Below are positions 36,273 through 44,916 of a stretch of 64,000 nt of DNA, piece after piece. Source of the stretch: Pseudomonas migulae (GTDB taxonomy: Bacteria > Pseudomonadota > Gammaproteobacteria > Pseudomonadales > Pseudomonadaceae); the NCBI RefSeq assembly GCF_024169315.1, contig NZ_JALJWR010000001.1:3150501-3214500 (forward strand), in the 5' to 3' direction. Both the position numbers and the translations under genes were made by a program. Under the pieces are notes generated by a model that was not told the origin of the DNA, ran no database searches, and was given only the letters and a program-made list of their open reading frames with translations. Each line of letters opens with the position of its first letter. Positions within the stretch are counted from its first letter, which is position 1.

Positions 36273-36938
36273 TCAGGATTTGAGGTAGCCGTTGGCGGCC
36301 AGAAAGCTTTCGGTGATGTTCCCGGACTTTGCAGGCTCTGCGGCCTTGTCGCCCAACAGCAGGCGTTCCAGGTAACGGGCAAGCAAGTCGACTTCCAGAT
36401 TCACCCGGCGACCTGGCTGGTACGACGCCATGATGGTTTCGCTCAGGGTGTGCGGAATGATGGTCAGCAGGAACTCGGCGCCATCGACCGCGTTCACGGT
36501 CAGGCTGGTGCCGTCGACGGTGATCGAGCCTTTATGGGCGATGTACTTGGCCAGTTCTTTCGGCGCACGGATGCGGAACTCCACGGCGCGTGCGTTCTCG
36601 GTGCGGGCAACCACTTCGCCCACGCCATCGACGTGACCGCTGACCAGATGCCCGCCGAGGCGAGTGGTCGGGGTCAGGGCTTTTTCCAGGTTGACCGGGC
36701 TGCCACTTTTCAAGTCGTTCATGGCAGTGCAGTCGAGGGTTTCGCGACTGACGTCTGCGGCAAAGCCATTGCCCGGCAATTCAACCGCCGTCAGGCACAC
36801 GCCGTTGACCGCGATGCTGTCGCCCAGTTTGACGTCGCTCAGATCGAGCTTGCCGGTTTCTACGTGGACCCGCACATCTCCGCCTTTTGGGGTCAATGCA
36901 CGAATACTGCCGATGGATTCGATGATGCCGGTAAACAT
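36273..36938 (-). CDS. ribE: Riboflavin synthase (alpha subunit)
   Basis: 221 aa from ATG 36938, which follows a perfect AGGAGG. It dismutates two lumazine molecules to riboflavin. It is built of two similar beta-barrels: FTGIIESIGSIRAL at the N-terminus and the internal repeat HLVSGHVDGVGEVV (near 98-111), with GDSIAVNGVCLTAVEL (about 48-63) and KGSITVDGTSLTVNAVD (about 140-156) as the paired substrate loops. It lies between ribD and ribBX in the riboflavin block. In some nomenclatures it is called ribC. Confidence 0.97.
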   Translation of the reverse strand: MFTGIIESIGSIRALTPKGGDVRVHVETGKLDLSDVKLGDSIAVNGVCLTAVELPGNGFAADVSRETLDCTAMNDLKSGSPVNLEKALTPTTRLGGHLVSGHVDGVGEVVARTENARAVEFRIRAPKELAKYIAHKGSITVDGTSLTVNAVDGAEFLLTIIPHTLSETIMASYQPGRRVNLEVDLLARYLERLLLGDKAAEPAKSGNITESFLAANGYLKS

Positions 36939-36984
36939 GGAGTCCTCCTCGAGAACAGGGCCGTCGCGTAGCGCAGGCCGGAAA

Positions 36985-38118
36985 TTATACGCTCGCCGCC
37001 GGCGCAGGAATGGCAATGACTCGCCAGTCATCGCCAACCGCGCGGATTTCGGTGATTTTCAGCTCGGGCGCGTCTTTCATCTGCGCCAGCGGCCAGTCCA
37101 GCAATGGACGGGCCGAAGAACCGAGGAACTTGCCGGCGATGAAGATCTGGAACTCATCCACCAGACCTTGCTGGGCAAAGGCACCCGCCAGACGCGGACC
37201 GGCTTCGACCAGCACCTCGTTGACCCCGCGATTGGCCAGTTCGACCAGCAACTTGCGCAGGTCGACCAAACCATCCTCGCCCGCCACGATCAGGCATTCC
37301 GGGCCGTTGGCGTATTGTTCTTCGATCGCCATGCAGGTGGCGACCAATGCCGGGCCGGCCTTGAAGAACGGCGCGTCCAGCGGCACGCGCAGACGGCCGT
37401 CGATCAGCACACGCAGCGGCGGACGGCTCATCGCCAAGGCGGTTTGCCCGGCGTCCAGTCCCAACTCGTCAGCGCGCACGGTCAAACGGGCGTTGTCCGC
37501 CAGCACCGTGTCGGCGCCGGTCAGGACCACGCTGGCCTGGGCGCGCAGGCGTTGCACCGCCGAGCGCGCGGCAGGGCCGGTGATCCATTGGCTCTCACCG
37601 TTTTCCATCGCCGTGCGACCGTCGAGGCTCATGGCCAACTTGACCCGCACGAACGGCAAGCCGTGTTCCATGCGTTTGAGGAAGCCTTGATTGAGCTTGC
37701 GTGCCTCGCCTTCCAGCACGCCGCTTTCGATGGCGATGCCGGCCTGTGCCAGACGCTGCATGCCGCGACCGGCGACCGACGGGTTCGGGTCCTGCATCGC
37801 CGCGACTACACGAGCGAGGCCAGCGTTCACCAGTGCATCGGCACAGGGCGGCGTGCGGCCGTGGTGGCTGCACGGTTCGAGGGTCACGTAAGCGGTGGCG
37901 CCACGGGCCTTGTCACCGGCGGCGCGCAGGGCGTGGACTTCGGCGTGGGGTTCGCCGGTGCGCTCATGCCAGCCTTCGCCGACAATCTGCCCGTCCTTCA
38001 CGATCACGCAACCCACCCGCGGGTTGGGGTGCGTCGTGTAATGGCCTTTGCGCGCCAGTTCCAGGGCGCGGGCCATGTAATGGGCGTCGAGGATGGCTTG
38101 TTCTGGGGAGGTGGTCAT
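36985..38118 (-). CDS. ribD: Bifunctional riboflavin deaminase/reductase RibD
   Basis: 377 aa. The N-terminal deaminase domain has zinc ligands in [14 protein letters not shown] (His and Glu of HAE, about 56-58) and [19 protein letters not shown] (PCxxxxxxPxC, about 80-98). The C-terminal reductase domain has [40 protein letters not shown], and [24 protein letters not shown]. It performs the two steps after RibA in riboflavin synthesis. Its ATG overlaps the nrdR stop by 4 bases, the usual nrdR-ribD pair. Confidence 0.97.
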   Translation of the reverse strand: MTTSPEQAILDAHYMARALELARKGHYTTHPNPRVGCVIVKDGQIVGEGWHERTGEPHAEVHALRAAGDKARGATAYVTLEPCSHHGRTPPCADALVNAGLARVVAAMQDPNPSVAGRGMQRLAQAGIAIESGVLEGEARKLNQGFLKRMEHGLPFVRVKLAMSLDGRTAMENGESQWITGPAARSAVQRLRAQASVVLTGADTVLADNARLTVRADELGLDAGQTALAMSRPPLRVLIDGRLRVPLDAPFFKAGPALVATCMAIEEQYANGPECLIVAGEDGLVDLRKLLVELANRGVNEVLVEAGPRLAGAFAQQGLVDEFQIFIAGKFLGSSARPLLDWPLAQMKDAPELKITEIRAVGDDWRVIAIPAPAASV

Positions 38119-38579
38119 TCTTTCACCGGCTCACGAGCCAGGCGATCGATCTCTTCGCGGAACTCGTTGAGGTCCTGGAAGCGCCGATACACGGAGGCGA
38201 AACGAATGTAGGCGACTTCGTCGAGCTTCTGCAGCTCGGCCATCACCAGTTCACCGACCACGAGGGATTTGACCTCGCGTTCGCCGGTGGCGCGCAGCTT
38301 GTGTTTGATGTGCACCAGCGACGATTCGAGGCGTTCGACGCTCACGGGGCGTTTCTCCAGCGCACGCTGCATGCCGGCGCGGAGTTTTTCTTCGTCGAAC
38401 GGTTGGCGGCTGCCGTCGGTTTTGATCAGGCGCGGCAACACCAGTTCAGCGGTTTCGAACGTCGTGAAACGCTCGCCGCAGGCCAGGCATTCACGCCGGC
38501 GGCGCACCTGTTCGCCCTCGGCGACCAGACGCGAGTCGATGACCTTGGTGTCGTTGGCACCGCAGAAGGGACAGTGCAT
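38115..38579 (-). CDS. nrdR: NrdR, ATP-cone repressor of ribonucleotide reductase genes
   Basis: 154 aa from ATG 38579. The zinc ribbon has CPFC at residues 3-6 and CLACGERF about 28 residues later. The ATP-cone domain follows: [33 protein letters not shown]. It senses ATP/dATP and represses nrd operons through NrdR boxes; none of its usual targets is in this window. The protein is first in the rib block and overlaps ribD. An in-frame extension upstream has no ribosome site and is rejected. Confidence 0.97.
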   Translation of the reverse strand: MHCPFCGANDTKVIDSRLVAEGEQVRRRRECLACGERFTTFETAELVLPRLIKTDGSRQPFDEEKLRAGMQRALEKRPVSVERLESSLVHIKHKLRATGEREVKSLVVGELVMAELQKLDEVAYIRFASVYRRFQDLNEFREEIDRLAREPVKE

Positions 38580-38707
38580 GGTGGCAGGCAACAAAAAAAG
38601 GGAGGGCCATGGTAGCGCATCCCCGTGGCAAGACAAGCCATAGGGTTTGCGGTATACAGACTGGCTATATAGAACGATCCATGGATTTCACCATGCTGGA
38701 GCCGCAA

Positions 38708-39172
38708 ATGTCCCTCAGACCGCTCGTATTGCTCAGCCTTTTCAGCCTGTTGGTGGCCTGCAGCAGCGATGCACCCAAGCCCCAGCCGCCGACTCCAGGG
38801 CCTGCCCCACAGGCGGCGCAGAAGAAAGCCAGAGAGTCCGCCAACCTCGGCCCGCTGCCCGCCTATCAGCGTGAATTGAGCGGCACCCTGCAAGGTGTGC
38901 CGGCCGGCGCTGAAGTCGAACTGGCGCTGCTGGTGATCGATGAAAAGGACCGCCCGCAACAATTGCTGGCCAGCTCCAGCCTGATCGGCACCAATCAGGT
39001 TCTGCCGTTTCACCTGCGATTCAACCCGGAATCCTTTCCGGTCGGTGCCCGGGTTGAACTGCGGGGTCGCGCCAGCCAGTCCGGCCAGCTGATTTTGCAT
39101 CTGCCGTCGCAGACCATTACCCAGCCAACCACCCAGGCACTGGGTCAGCTGCAGTTCGTCAAAGCACCATGA
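38708..39172 (+). CDS. YbaY-family lipoprotein
   Basis: 154 aa from ATG 38708, which follows GGAG by six bases; further in-frame ATGs upstream lack a good ribosome site. The lipoprotein signal MSLRPLVLLSLFSLLVACSS has a lipobox LVAC, with Cys18 the predicted lipidation site. After a proline-rich linker (APKPQPPTPGPAP) comes a small beta-rich domain with LSGTLQGVPAGAEVELALLVIDE, typical of YbaY-like envelope lipoproteins that share a fold with type III secretion pilotins. No catalytic residues are obvious. Its stop overlaps the next start (ATGA), so a methyltransferase is cotranslated. Confidence 0.83.
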   Translation: MSLRPLVLLSLFSLLVACSSDAPKPQPPTPGPAPQAAQKKARESANLGPLPAYQRELSGTLQGVPAGAEVELALLVIDEKDRPQQLLASSSLIGTNQVLPFHLRFNPESFPVGARVELRGRASQSGQLILHLPSQTITQPTTQALGQLQFVKAP

Positions 39173-39825
39173 TTGCACCGCTCGACCTGCAACAGGCATT
39201 GAGTGAACTGCTGGGTGACGCCCAGCTTGTTCCTGTCGCATTGCCCGATACCGAACTGAAACTCTGGCTGATCGACGGCGACAACATGGATCGCGCCTTC
39301 AGCCCGGAAGAAACCCGACGGATTCTGCATGAGCCGCCGTACTGGAGTTTCTGCTGGGCCAGCGGGCTCGCGGTGGCCCGTTATCTCGCCGAATTTCCCG
39401 AGTGGGTCAAAGGCAAACGGGTGCTGGATTTCGGCGCCGGTTCCGGGGTCGCGGGGATTGCCGCGGTGAAGGCCGGGGCGCTGGAAGTGGTGGCCTGTGA
39501 CCTTGATCCGCTGGCGATTGCCGCCTGTCGGGCGAATGCCGAACTCAATGAAGTGGAGCTGAACTACTCGACGGATTTTTTCGCCGAGGCGGACCGGTTT
39601 GATCTGATATTGGTGGCCGACGTGTTGTATGACCGGGCGAACCTGCCGCTGCTCGATGAGTTTCTGAGTCGCGGGCGGGAAGCGCTGGTGGCGGATTCGC
39701 GGGTGCGGGATTTTCGTCATCCGTTGTATCGACGCATAGAGATGCTGGAAGCGATGACCTTGCCGGATCTGGCCGAGCCTGAAGAATTTCGGCATGTGAG
39801 CCTGTACCACGCGCGGCGTGATTGA
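39169..39825 (+). CDS. Class I SAM-dependent methyltransferase (ETFB-lysine-methyltransferase-like)
   Basis: 218 aa. The glycine-rich SAM-binding motif I is GKRVLDFGAGSGVAGIAAVKAGA (about 82-103), motif II VVACDLDPLAIAACRANAELN, and DRFDLILVADVLYDRANLPLLDEFL carries the post-I/II region. The wider pattern (PYWSFCWASGLAVARYL before motif I) resembles the METTL20/ETFB and PrmA-like protein methyltransferases. The substrate is unknown; a protein is more likely than DNA. It overlaps the lipoprotein gene by 4 bases and is followed by a REP pair. Confidence 0.82.
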   Translation: MIAPLDLQQALSELLGDAQLVPVALPDTELKLWLIDGDNMDRAFSPEETRRILHEPPYWSFCWASGLAVARYLAEFPEWVKGKRVLDFGAGSGVAGIAAVKAGALEVVACDLDPLAIAACRANAELNEVELNYSTDFFAEADRFDLILVADVLYDRANLPLLDEFLSRGREALVADSRVRDFRHPLYRRIEMLEAMTLPDLAEPEEFRHVSLYHARRD

Positions 39826-39830
39826 AGAGC

Positions 39831-39912
39831 TTCGCGGGCAAGCCTCGCTCCTACAGGTCCTGCGTCGATCTCGAAATCGGCGCGGACCTGTAGGAGCGAG
39901 GCTTGCCCGCAA
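39831..39912. repeat. REP pair (GTAGGAGCGAGGC subtype, inward-facing)
   Basis: GCGGGCAAGCCTCGCTCCTA and TAGGAGCGAGGCTTGCCCGC face each other across a spacer of about 40 bases. It fills most of the gap before cnoX. Confidence 0.92.
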
Positions 39913-40012
39913 AGGCGTCCGACCAAGCAACACACCTCTCAATGCCCCCCGCTTCCGGCCACACCCCACCAAGCCGTATAGTTGCCCTATTAACGCTTCC
40001 AAGAGATCCCCC

Positions 40013-40885
40013 ATGAGTCAGGAAACGCCGTACATCTTCGACGCCACGACCGCCGATTTCGACCAGTCGGTGATCGAGAACTCTTTCCACAAACCGGTGC
40101 TGGTGGATTTCTGGGCCGAATGGTGTGCGCCCTGCAAAGTGCTGATGCCGATGCTGCAGACCATCGCCGAGAGCTATCAGGGCGAGTTGCTGCTGGCCAA
40201 GGTCAACTGCGACCTCGAGCAGGACATCGTCTCGCGCTTCGGCATTCGCAGCCTGCCGACCGTGGTGCTGTTCAAGGATGGCCAGCCGGTGGACGGTTTT
40301 GCCGGTGCGCAGCCGGAATCCGCCGTGCGGGCGATGCTTGAGCCTCACGTACAAATGCCGCCACCGGCGGCAGCTGACCCGTTCGAGCAGGCTCAGGCGC
40401 TGTTCGACGAGAGTCGTTTCGCCGACGCCGAGGCCGTTCTCAAAGTGCTGCTGGGCGAAGACAACACCAACGCCAAGGCGCTGATTCTCTATGCCCGTTG
40501 CCTGACTGAACGGGGCGAATTGGGTGAAGCGCAAACCGTGCTCGATGCGGTGAAAAGCGACGAACACAAGGCAGCATTGGCCGGCGCAAAAGCGCAGATC
40601 CAGTTTCTCGGCCAGGCCAAGGATCTGCCGGATGCCGCGGACTTGAAGGCGCGTCTGGCGAAGAATCCGCAGGACGATGAAGCGGTGTATCAACTGGCGA
40701 TCCAGCAACTGGCCCGCCAGCAGTACGACGCGGCGCTGGATGCGTTGCTCAAGCTGTTCATCCGCAACCGCAGCTACAGCGAAGGCTTGCCGCACAAGAC
40801 CTTGCTGCAGGTGTTCGAACTGCTGGGCAATGATCACCCGTTGGTGACCACGTATCGCCGCAAGTTGTTTGCTGCGCTGTATTGA
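40013..40885 (+). CDS. cnoX: CnoX/YbbN co-chaperone with thioredoxin and TPR domains
   Basis: 290 aa from ATG 40013. The N-terminal thioredoxin fold (about 1-110) has WAEWCAPCKVLMPML with a full CxxC at Cys39-Cys42, then FGIRSLPTVVLFKDG. The C-terminal TPR-like helices (about 120-290) include DPFEQAQALFDESRFADAEAVLKVLL and the final NDHPLVTTYRRKLFAALY. The E. coli homologue lacks an intact CxxC and acts as a chlorine-activated holdase handing clients to GroEL and DnaK. Pseudomonas versions with CxxC may retain redox activity; that is an inference. It is preceded by a REP pair and followed by another. Confidence 0.92.
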   Translation: MSQETPYIFDATTADFDQSVIENSFHKPVLVDFWAEWCAPCKVLMPMLQTIAESYQGELLLAKVNCDLEQDIVSRFGIRSLPTVVLFKDGQPVDGFAGAQPESAVRAMLEPHVQMPPPAAADPFEQAQALFDESRFADAEAVLKVLLGEDNTNAKALILYARCLTERGELGEAQTVLDAVKSDEHKAALAGAKAQIQFLGQAKDLPDAADLKARLAKNPQDDEAVYQLAIQQLARQQYDAALDALLKLFIRNRSYSEGLPHKTLLQVFELLGNDHPLVTTYRRKLFAALY

Positions 40886-40892
40886 CCGCAAC

Positions 40893-40963
40893 CTTGTAGG
40901 AGCACGGCTTGCCGGCGAAGGCGTCCTTGAGATCGCCTTCGCGAGCAAGCTCTGCTCCTACAA
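40893..40963. repeat. REP pair overlapping a stop codon
   Basis: TTGTAGGAGCACGGCTTGCC pairs with an inverted right arm ending GCTCTGCTCCTACAAA. The right arm covers the stop codon (40958-40960) of the small gene on the minus strand. Confidence 0.88.
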
Positions 40964-41308
40964 ATCTGGTTCGATCCAGCTATAGAGCGGCGTATCCCCG
41001 CCGCTCGACACCTTCACATCAGCGCAATGTCGCAAACGCACCAACAGACGCTTGCCCGACGCAGCGCTGCCGGTCAGTCCTTCCAGCTGCTCCAGCAAAT
41101 CCGGCCCGCTCAATTGCCCGGCCTTGCGCAGCAAATCCTTTGCGATCTGCCACTGCGCATCGTCCTGATTGACCGGTTTCGCCGGCGCCACGCTGGCTTC
41201 AGGCTTGACCACCTGCAACTGCGCGCCGAGCCGCGCCCAGTCACCGTCGTCCATCTCCAGGGTCAAATCCACCGGCCAGTCGCCGATGCTTCCGCGTATT
41301 CGCAACAT
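40958..41308 (-). CDS. Small conserved hypothetical protein
   Basis: 116 aa from ATG 41308, which follows AGGAG by eight bases. No family recognised. The N-terminal half (MLRIRGSIGDWPVDLTLEMDDGDWARLGAQL) is beta-rich; the middle has a helical stretch (DDAQWQIAKDLLRKAGQLSGPDLLEQLEGL); the C-terminal part contains RLLVRLRHCADVKVSSG. It lacks a signal peptide and membrane segments, so it is probably cytoplasmic. The stop codon lies within a REP arm. It is divergent from the zinc cluster, 134 bp away. Confidence 0.75.
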   Translation of the reverse strand: MLRIRGSIGDWPVDLTLEMDDGDWARLGAQLQVVKPEASVAPAKPVNQDDAQWQIAKDLLRKAGQLSGPDLLEQLEGLTGSAASGKRLLVRLRHCADVKVSSGGDTPLYSWIEPDL

Positions 41309-41392
41309 AAGTCTGCTCCTGCACATTTCTGACCCACATGCTCCCATGGGACTTGTGCAACGCCAAGCAGACGGTCAAACTCTCCGCACTTA

Positions 41393-41407
41393 CGTTATAA
41401 GATTACA
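41393..41407. promoter_or_regulatory. Zur-box-like operator
   Basis: CGTTATAAGATTACA matches the zinc-repressor consensus TGTTATANTATAACA at 11 of its 14 fixed positions. It lies 36-50 bp before the zinc-cluster start, where a repressor would block transcription. In P. aeruginosa the homologous cluster is reported as zinc-depletion induced. Confidence 0.55.
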
Positions 41408-41442
41408 TAACAATTTATTCATTTTACTTCCGGAGACCCGCC

Positions 41443-42024
41443 ATGCGTCGTCTGCTGCTCGCTTTGCCGTTTGCCCTGTTGCCGCTGGCTGTCGCCCACG
41501 CCGCTGATGAACATGACCATGAGCACGGCAGCCTCGGCGCCCACGAACATGGCGTCGGTCGCCTGAACGCGGCGCTGGACGGTCAGACCCTGGAGCTGGA
41601 ACTGGAAAGCCCGGCGATGAACCTGGTGGGCTTCGAACACGCTGCCACCACTGACGCCGACAAGGCCAAAGTCGCCGCCGTCCGCGCGCAACTGGAAAAA
41701 CCGCTGGCCCTGTTCAACCTGCCAAAAGCCGCGGGTTGTGTGGTGGCGACCCAGGAACTGGAAAGCCCGTTGTTTGGTGACAAACCGGATGCCGATGACG
41801 ATCACGACGAAGACGCAAAAGATGGCGAACATCACCACGACCACAGCGAAATCCACGCGCACTATCAATTCACCTGCGCGGCCCCGGGTGCGCTGAAAAC
41901 CCTGGACCTGGCGAACATCTTCAACACCTTCCCGGCGACCCAGAAAATTCAGGTACAACTGATCAGCCCGAGCGGGCAGCAAGGGGTTGAAGTGACGGCC
42001 AAGGCGGCTGCCCTGAAATTCTGA
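41443..42024 (+). CDS. Histidine-rich periplasmic DUF2796 (ZrgA-like) protein
   Basis: 193 aa with signal peptide MRRLLLALPFALLPLAVAHA. The mature start ADEHDHEHGSLGAHEHGVG is rich in His and Asp, and a second His/Asp tract (DADDDHDEDAKDGEHHHDHSEIHAHY, about 120-145) lies mid-protein, both suited to zinc binding. The family includes ZrgA, a periplasmic zinc-uptake accessory protein of Vibrio. It is first of a four-gene cluster with ABC ATPase, permease and DUF3299 protein, preceded by a Zur-box-like site. The likely role is scavenging zinc under deficiency. A REPIN separates it from the ATPase gene. Confidence 0.85.
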   Translation: MRRLLLALPFALLPLAVAHAADEHDHEHGSLGAHEHGVGRLNAALDGQTLELELESPAMNLVGFEHAATTDADKAKVAAVRAQLEKPLALFNLPKAAGCVVATQELESPLFGDKPDADDDHDEDAKDGEHHHDHSEIHAHYQFTCAAPGALKTLDLANIFNTFPATQKIQVQLISPSGQQGVEVTAKAAALKF

Positions 42025-42040
42025 ATTCACTGAAGATCTA

Positions 42041-42132
42041 ATGTGGGAGCGGGCTTGCTCGCGAATGCGGTGTGTCATGCAACATTGATGGCGACTGATA
42101 CACCGCATTCGCGAGCAAGCCCGCTCCCACAG
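42041..42132. repeat. REPIN (outward-facing REP pair)
   Basis: ATGTGGGAGCGGGCTTGCTC and GAGCAAGCCCGCTCCCACAG enclose a spacer with GTGTCATGCAACATTGATG. It sits within the zinc cluster between its first and second genes. Confidence 0.92.
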
Positions 42133-42160
42133 GGTTCACCACCAACCTGACCGGTTTCAC

Positions 42161-42871
42161 ATGACCCAAGCACTCATCGAACTGTCCGACCTGGGCTTCA
42201 GCTGGCCCGGTCACCCGCCGTTGCTGGACATCCCGGCGTTTCGTCTGGAGCCCGGTGAAACCCTGTTCCTCAAAGGCCCCAGCGGCAGCGGCAAGACCAC
42301 CCTGCTCGGCTTGCTCGGTGGCGTGCAAAAACCGGATCGCGGCAGCATTCGCCTGCTCGGCCAGGAACTGACCGAACTTGGCGCCGGGGCGCGTGATCGC
42401 TTCCGCGTGGATCACACCGGCTATATCTTCCAGCAGTTCAACCTGCTGCCGTTTCTCTCGGTGCGCGAGAACGTCGAGTTGCCCTGCCACTTCTCCAAAC
42501 TGCGCGCCGAACGGGCCATCCAGCGCCACGGCAGCGTCGATCAGGCCGCCGCCACCCTGCTCGCTCACTTGGGTTTGAAGGATGACAGCACTCTCAGCCG
42601 TCGCGCCGATTCGCTGTCCATCGGTCAGCAACAACGCGTCGCCGCCGCCCGCGCCTTGATCGGTCAGCCGGAACTGGTGATCGCCGACGAACCGACGTCC
42701 GCGCTGGATTACGACGCTCGCGAAAACTTCATTCGCCTGCTGTTCGCCGAATGCCGTGAAGCCGGGTCGAGCCTGTTGTTTGTCAGCCATGACCAAAGCC
42801 TCGCGCCGCTGTTCGATCGCCACCTGTCGCTGGCCGATCTCAATCGCGCCGCCACCCCGTCCGAGGTCTGA
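42161..42871 (+). CDS. ABC transporter ATP-binding protein (MacB/LolD type)
   Basis: 236 aa. Walker A GPSGSGKTT (about residues 39-47), the ABC signature region LSIGQQQRVAAARAL (about 152-166), Walker B LVIADEPTSALD (about 172-183), and the switch His in LLFVSHD. The proteins of this subfamily drive mechanotransmission or lipoprotein-type transport rather than solute flux. It pairs with the FtsX-like permease that starts 2 bp after its stop. In this cluster, downstream of a Zur-like box, the pair is presumed to support zinc homeostasis; the cargo is not known. Confidence 0.88.
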   Translation: MTQALIELSDLGFSWPGHPPLLDIPAFRLEPGETLFLKGPSGSGKTTLLGLLGGVQKPDRGSIRLLGQELTELGAGARDRFRVDHTGYIFQQFNLLPFLSVRENVELPCHFSKLRAERAIQRHGSVDQAAATLLAHLGLKDDSTLSRRADSLSIGQQQRVAAARALIGQPELVIADEPTSALDYDARENFIRLLFAECREAGSSLLFVSHDQSLAPLFDRHLSLADLNRAATPSEV

Positions 42872-42872
42872 G

Positions 42873-44138
42873 ATGTATTTGTTTCGTCTAGCCATGGCCA
42901 GTCTGGCTAACCGCCGCTTCACCGCGATCCTCACTGCATTCGCCATCGCCCTGTCGGTCTGCCTGCTGCTGGCCGTGGAACGGGTGCGCACCGAAGCCAA
43001 GGCCAGTTTTGCCAGCACCATCAGCGGCACCGACCTGATCGTCGGCGCCCGCTCCGGCTCGGTGAACCTGTTGCTGTACTCGGTGTTCCGCATCGGCAAC
43101 GCCACCAACAATATTCGTTGGGACAGCTTCGAACAATTCGCCAACAACCCGAAAGTGAAGTGGGCGATCCCGATGTCGCTGGGCGATTCCCATCGCGGTT
43201 ATCGGGTGATGGGCACCACCGAAGCGTACTTCGAGCACTACCAGTACGGCCATCAACAACACCTGGAACTGGCTGATGGTCGAGCCTTCGCCACCGACCC
43301 GTTCGAAGTGGTGCTCGGTGCTGAAGTAGCGGATGCGCTGCACTACAAACTCGACGACAAACTGGTGCTGGCCCATGGCGTTGCGGCGATCAGCCTGGTC
43401 AAGCACGACGACAAACCGTTCACTGTGGTCGGCATTCTGAAACGCACCGGCACCCCGGTGGATCGCACGCTGCACATCAGCCTCGGCGGCATGGAAGCAA
43501 TTCACATCGACTGGCACAACGGTGTGCCGGCGCGCGGCAACGGTCGGATCAGTGCCGATCAGGCGCGCAACATGGACCTGACGCCGCAAGCGATCACCGC
43601 GTTCATGCTCGGCCTCAACAGCAAGATTTCGACCTTTGCGCTGCAACGCGAGATCAATGAGTTTCGCGGCGAACCAATGCTGGCGATCCTGCCGGGCGTG
43701 GCGCTGCAAGAGTTGTGGAGTTTGATGAGTACGGCGGAAAAAGCGCTGTTTGTGGTCTCGCTGTTCGTGGTGCTGACCGGGTTGATCGGCATGCTCACGG
43801 CGATCCTCACCAGCCTGAATGAACGTCGGCGCGAGATGGCGATCCTGCGTTCGGTGGGCGCTCGGCCGTGGCATATCGCAACCTTGTTGGTGCTGGAGGC
43901 GTTCGCCCTGGCGCTGTCGGGCGTGATCGCCGGCGTGGCTCTGCTTTATGCAGGTATCGCCGCCGCTCAGGGTTACGTGCAAGCCAATTACGGCCTGTAT
44001 CTGCCGCTAGCGTGGCCAAGCGAATATGAATGGACGCTGCTCGGTGGCATCCTGATCGCCGCGCTGCTGATGGGCAGCGTGCCGGCCTGGCGCGCGTATC
44101 GCCAATCCCTGGCCGATGGCCTGTCGATCCGACTATGA
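42873..44138 (+). CDS. ABC transporter permease (FtsX/MacB type)
   Basis: 421 aa from ATG 42873, 2 bp after the ATPase stop. One N-terminal membrane segment (about residues 17-34, FTAILTAFAIALSVCLLLA), a long periplasmic part beginning GTDLIVGARSGSVNLLLYSV, and three C-terminal segments near 295-315, 345-370 and 385-410, the topology of MacB-type permeases. The conserved coupling stretch LNERRREMAILRSVGARPW (about 311-329) precedes the last helices. Its stop overlaps an upstream ATG alternative of the DUF3299 gene. It forms one transporter with the preceding ATPase. Confidence 0.87.
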   Translation: MYLFRLAMASLANRRFTAILTAFAIALSVCLLLAVERVRTEAKASFASTISGTDLIVGARSGSVNLLLYSVFRIGNATNNIRWDSFEQFANNPKVKWAIPMSLGDSHRGYRVMGTTEAYFEHYQYGHQQHLELADGRAFATDPFEVVLGAEVADALHYKLDDKLVLAHGVAAISLVKHDDKPFTVVGILKRTGTPVDRTLHISLGGMEAIHIDWHNGVPARGNGRISADQARNMDLTPQAITAFMLGLNSKISTFALQREINEFRGEPMLAILPGVALQELWSLMSTAEKALFVVSLFVVLTGLIGMLTAILTSLNERRREMAILRSVGARPWHIATLLVLEAFALALSGVIAGVALLYAGIAAAQGYVQANYGLYLPLAWPSEYEWTLLGGILIAALLMGSVPAWRAYRQSLADGLSIRL

Positions 44139-44149
44139 GGACGTTAACG

Positions 44150-44668
44150 ATGCCCCGCGCTGTGCTTGCGCTGTTGATGCTGGTCGCCCTGCCGCTGTGG
44201 GCGGCCGAGCCGAAAGAGCTGACCTGGTCGGAAATGATCCCGCCGGATGCCATGCCTGAAGTGCCGAACATGACGCCCCTGCATGACCTGTCGCAGATGG
44301 GCAATGCGCTGTCCGCCGAGTCAGCGCCAGCCGCCAAACAGGACATGCCGAATGCGCCGGTGGTGCAAAGTCTGGACGGCCAAAACATCCGCCTGCCGGG
44401 CTACATCGTGCCGCTGGAAGTGAGTGAAGAAGGCCGTACCACGGAGTTTCTGCTGGTGCCATATTTCGGCGCCTGCATCCACGTGCCGCCACCGCCGTCG
44501 AACCAGATCGTGCATGTGAAAAGCGAAGTCGGCGTGAAGCTCGATGAGCTTTATCAGCCTTACTGGATCGAGGGGGCGTTGCAGGTTAAAGCGTCGACCA
44601 GCGAGTTGGCGGATGCGGGGTATCAGATGGAGGCGGACAAGATTTATGCGTATGAATTGCCGGAGTGA
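44150..44668 (+). CDS. Secreted DUF3299 protein of the zinc cluster
   Basis: 172 aa from ATG 44150, which follows GAGG at nine bases; ATG 44135 overlaps the permease stop (ATGA) but lacks a ribosome site. Signal peptide: MPRAVLALLMLVALPLWA. The DUF3299 signature is the C-terminal half: GYIVPLEVSEEGRTTEFLLVPYFGACIHVPPPPSNQIVHV (about 82-121), with Cys and His that could bind metal. This family is often beside MacB-type exporters under Zur control. The function is unproven; a periplasmic zinc-linked role is inferred from context. Confidence 0.82.
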   Translation: MPRAVLALLMLVALPLWAAEPKELTWSEMIPPDAMPEVPNMTPLHDLSQMGNALSAESAPAAKQDMPNAPVVQSLDGQNIRLPGYIVPLEVSEEGRTTEFLLVPYFGACIHVPPPPSNQIVHVKSEVGVKLDELYQPYWIEGALQVKASTSELADAGYQMEADKIYAYELPE

Positions 44669-44702
44669 ATCCGGGAGTTCTGTGTTGCCTGATCAATCGC
44701 CA

Positions 44703-44792
44703 TCGCGGGCAAGCCCGCTCCCACAGTGTTCTCTGTTCTTCACAAATATTGTATTCACAGAAGGTCCCTGTGGGAGCGGGCTTGCCCGCGAA
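44703..44792. repeat. REP pair (inward-facing)
   Basis: TCGCGGGCAAGCCCGCTCCC and GGGAGCGGGCTTGCCCGCGA face each other across about 45 bases, between the zinc cluster and oprG. Confidence 0.9.
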
Positions 44793-44837
44793 GAGGCCCT
44801 CAAAGGTTCCACAAAAATCAGGGTCATCACTGTTTCA

Positions 44838-44851
44838 TTGAGCTGAATCAA
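44838..44851. promoter_or_regulatory. Anr/Fnr-like box upstream of oprG
   Basis: TTGAGCTGAATCAA has perfect TTGA-N6-TCAA half-sites and differs from TTGATNNNNATCAA by one base. It lies 66 bp before the oprG start. OprG of P. aeruginosa is reported to respond to oxygen and iron via Anr. Confidence 0.6.
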
Positions 44852-44916
44852 AAGACCGTACCAGACGCCTCCGTACCATTGGACATCGAACATTTTTAAC
44901 GTCCTTTGGAGCCCCC

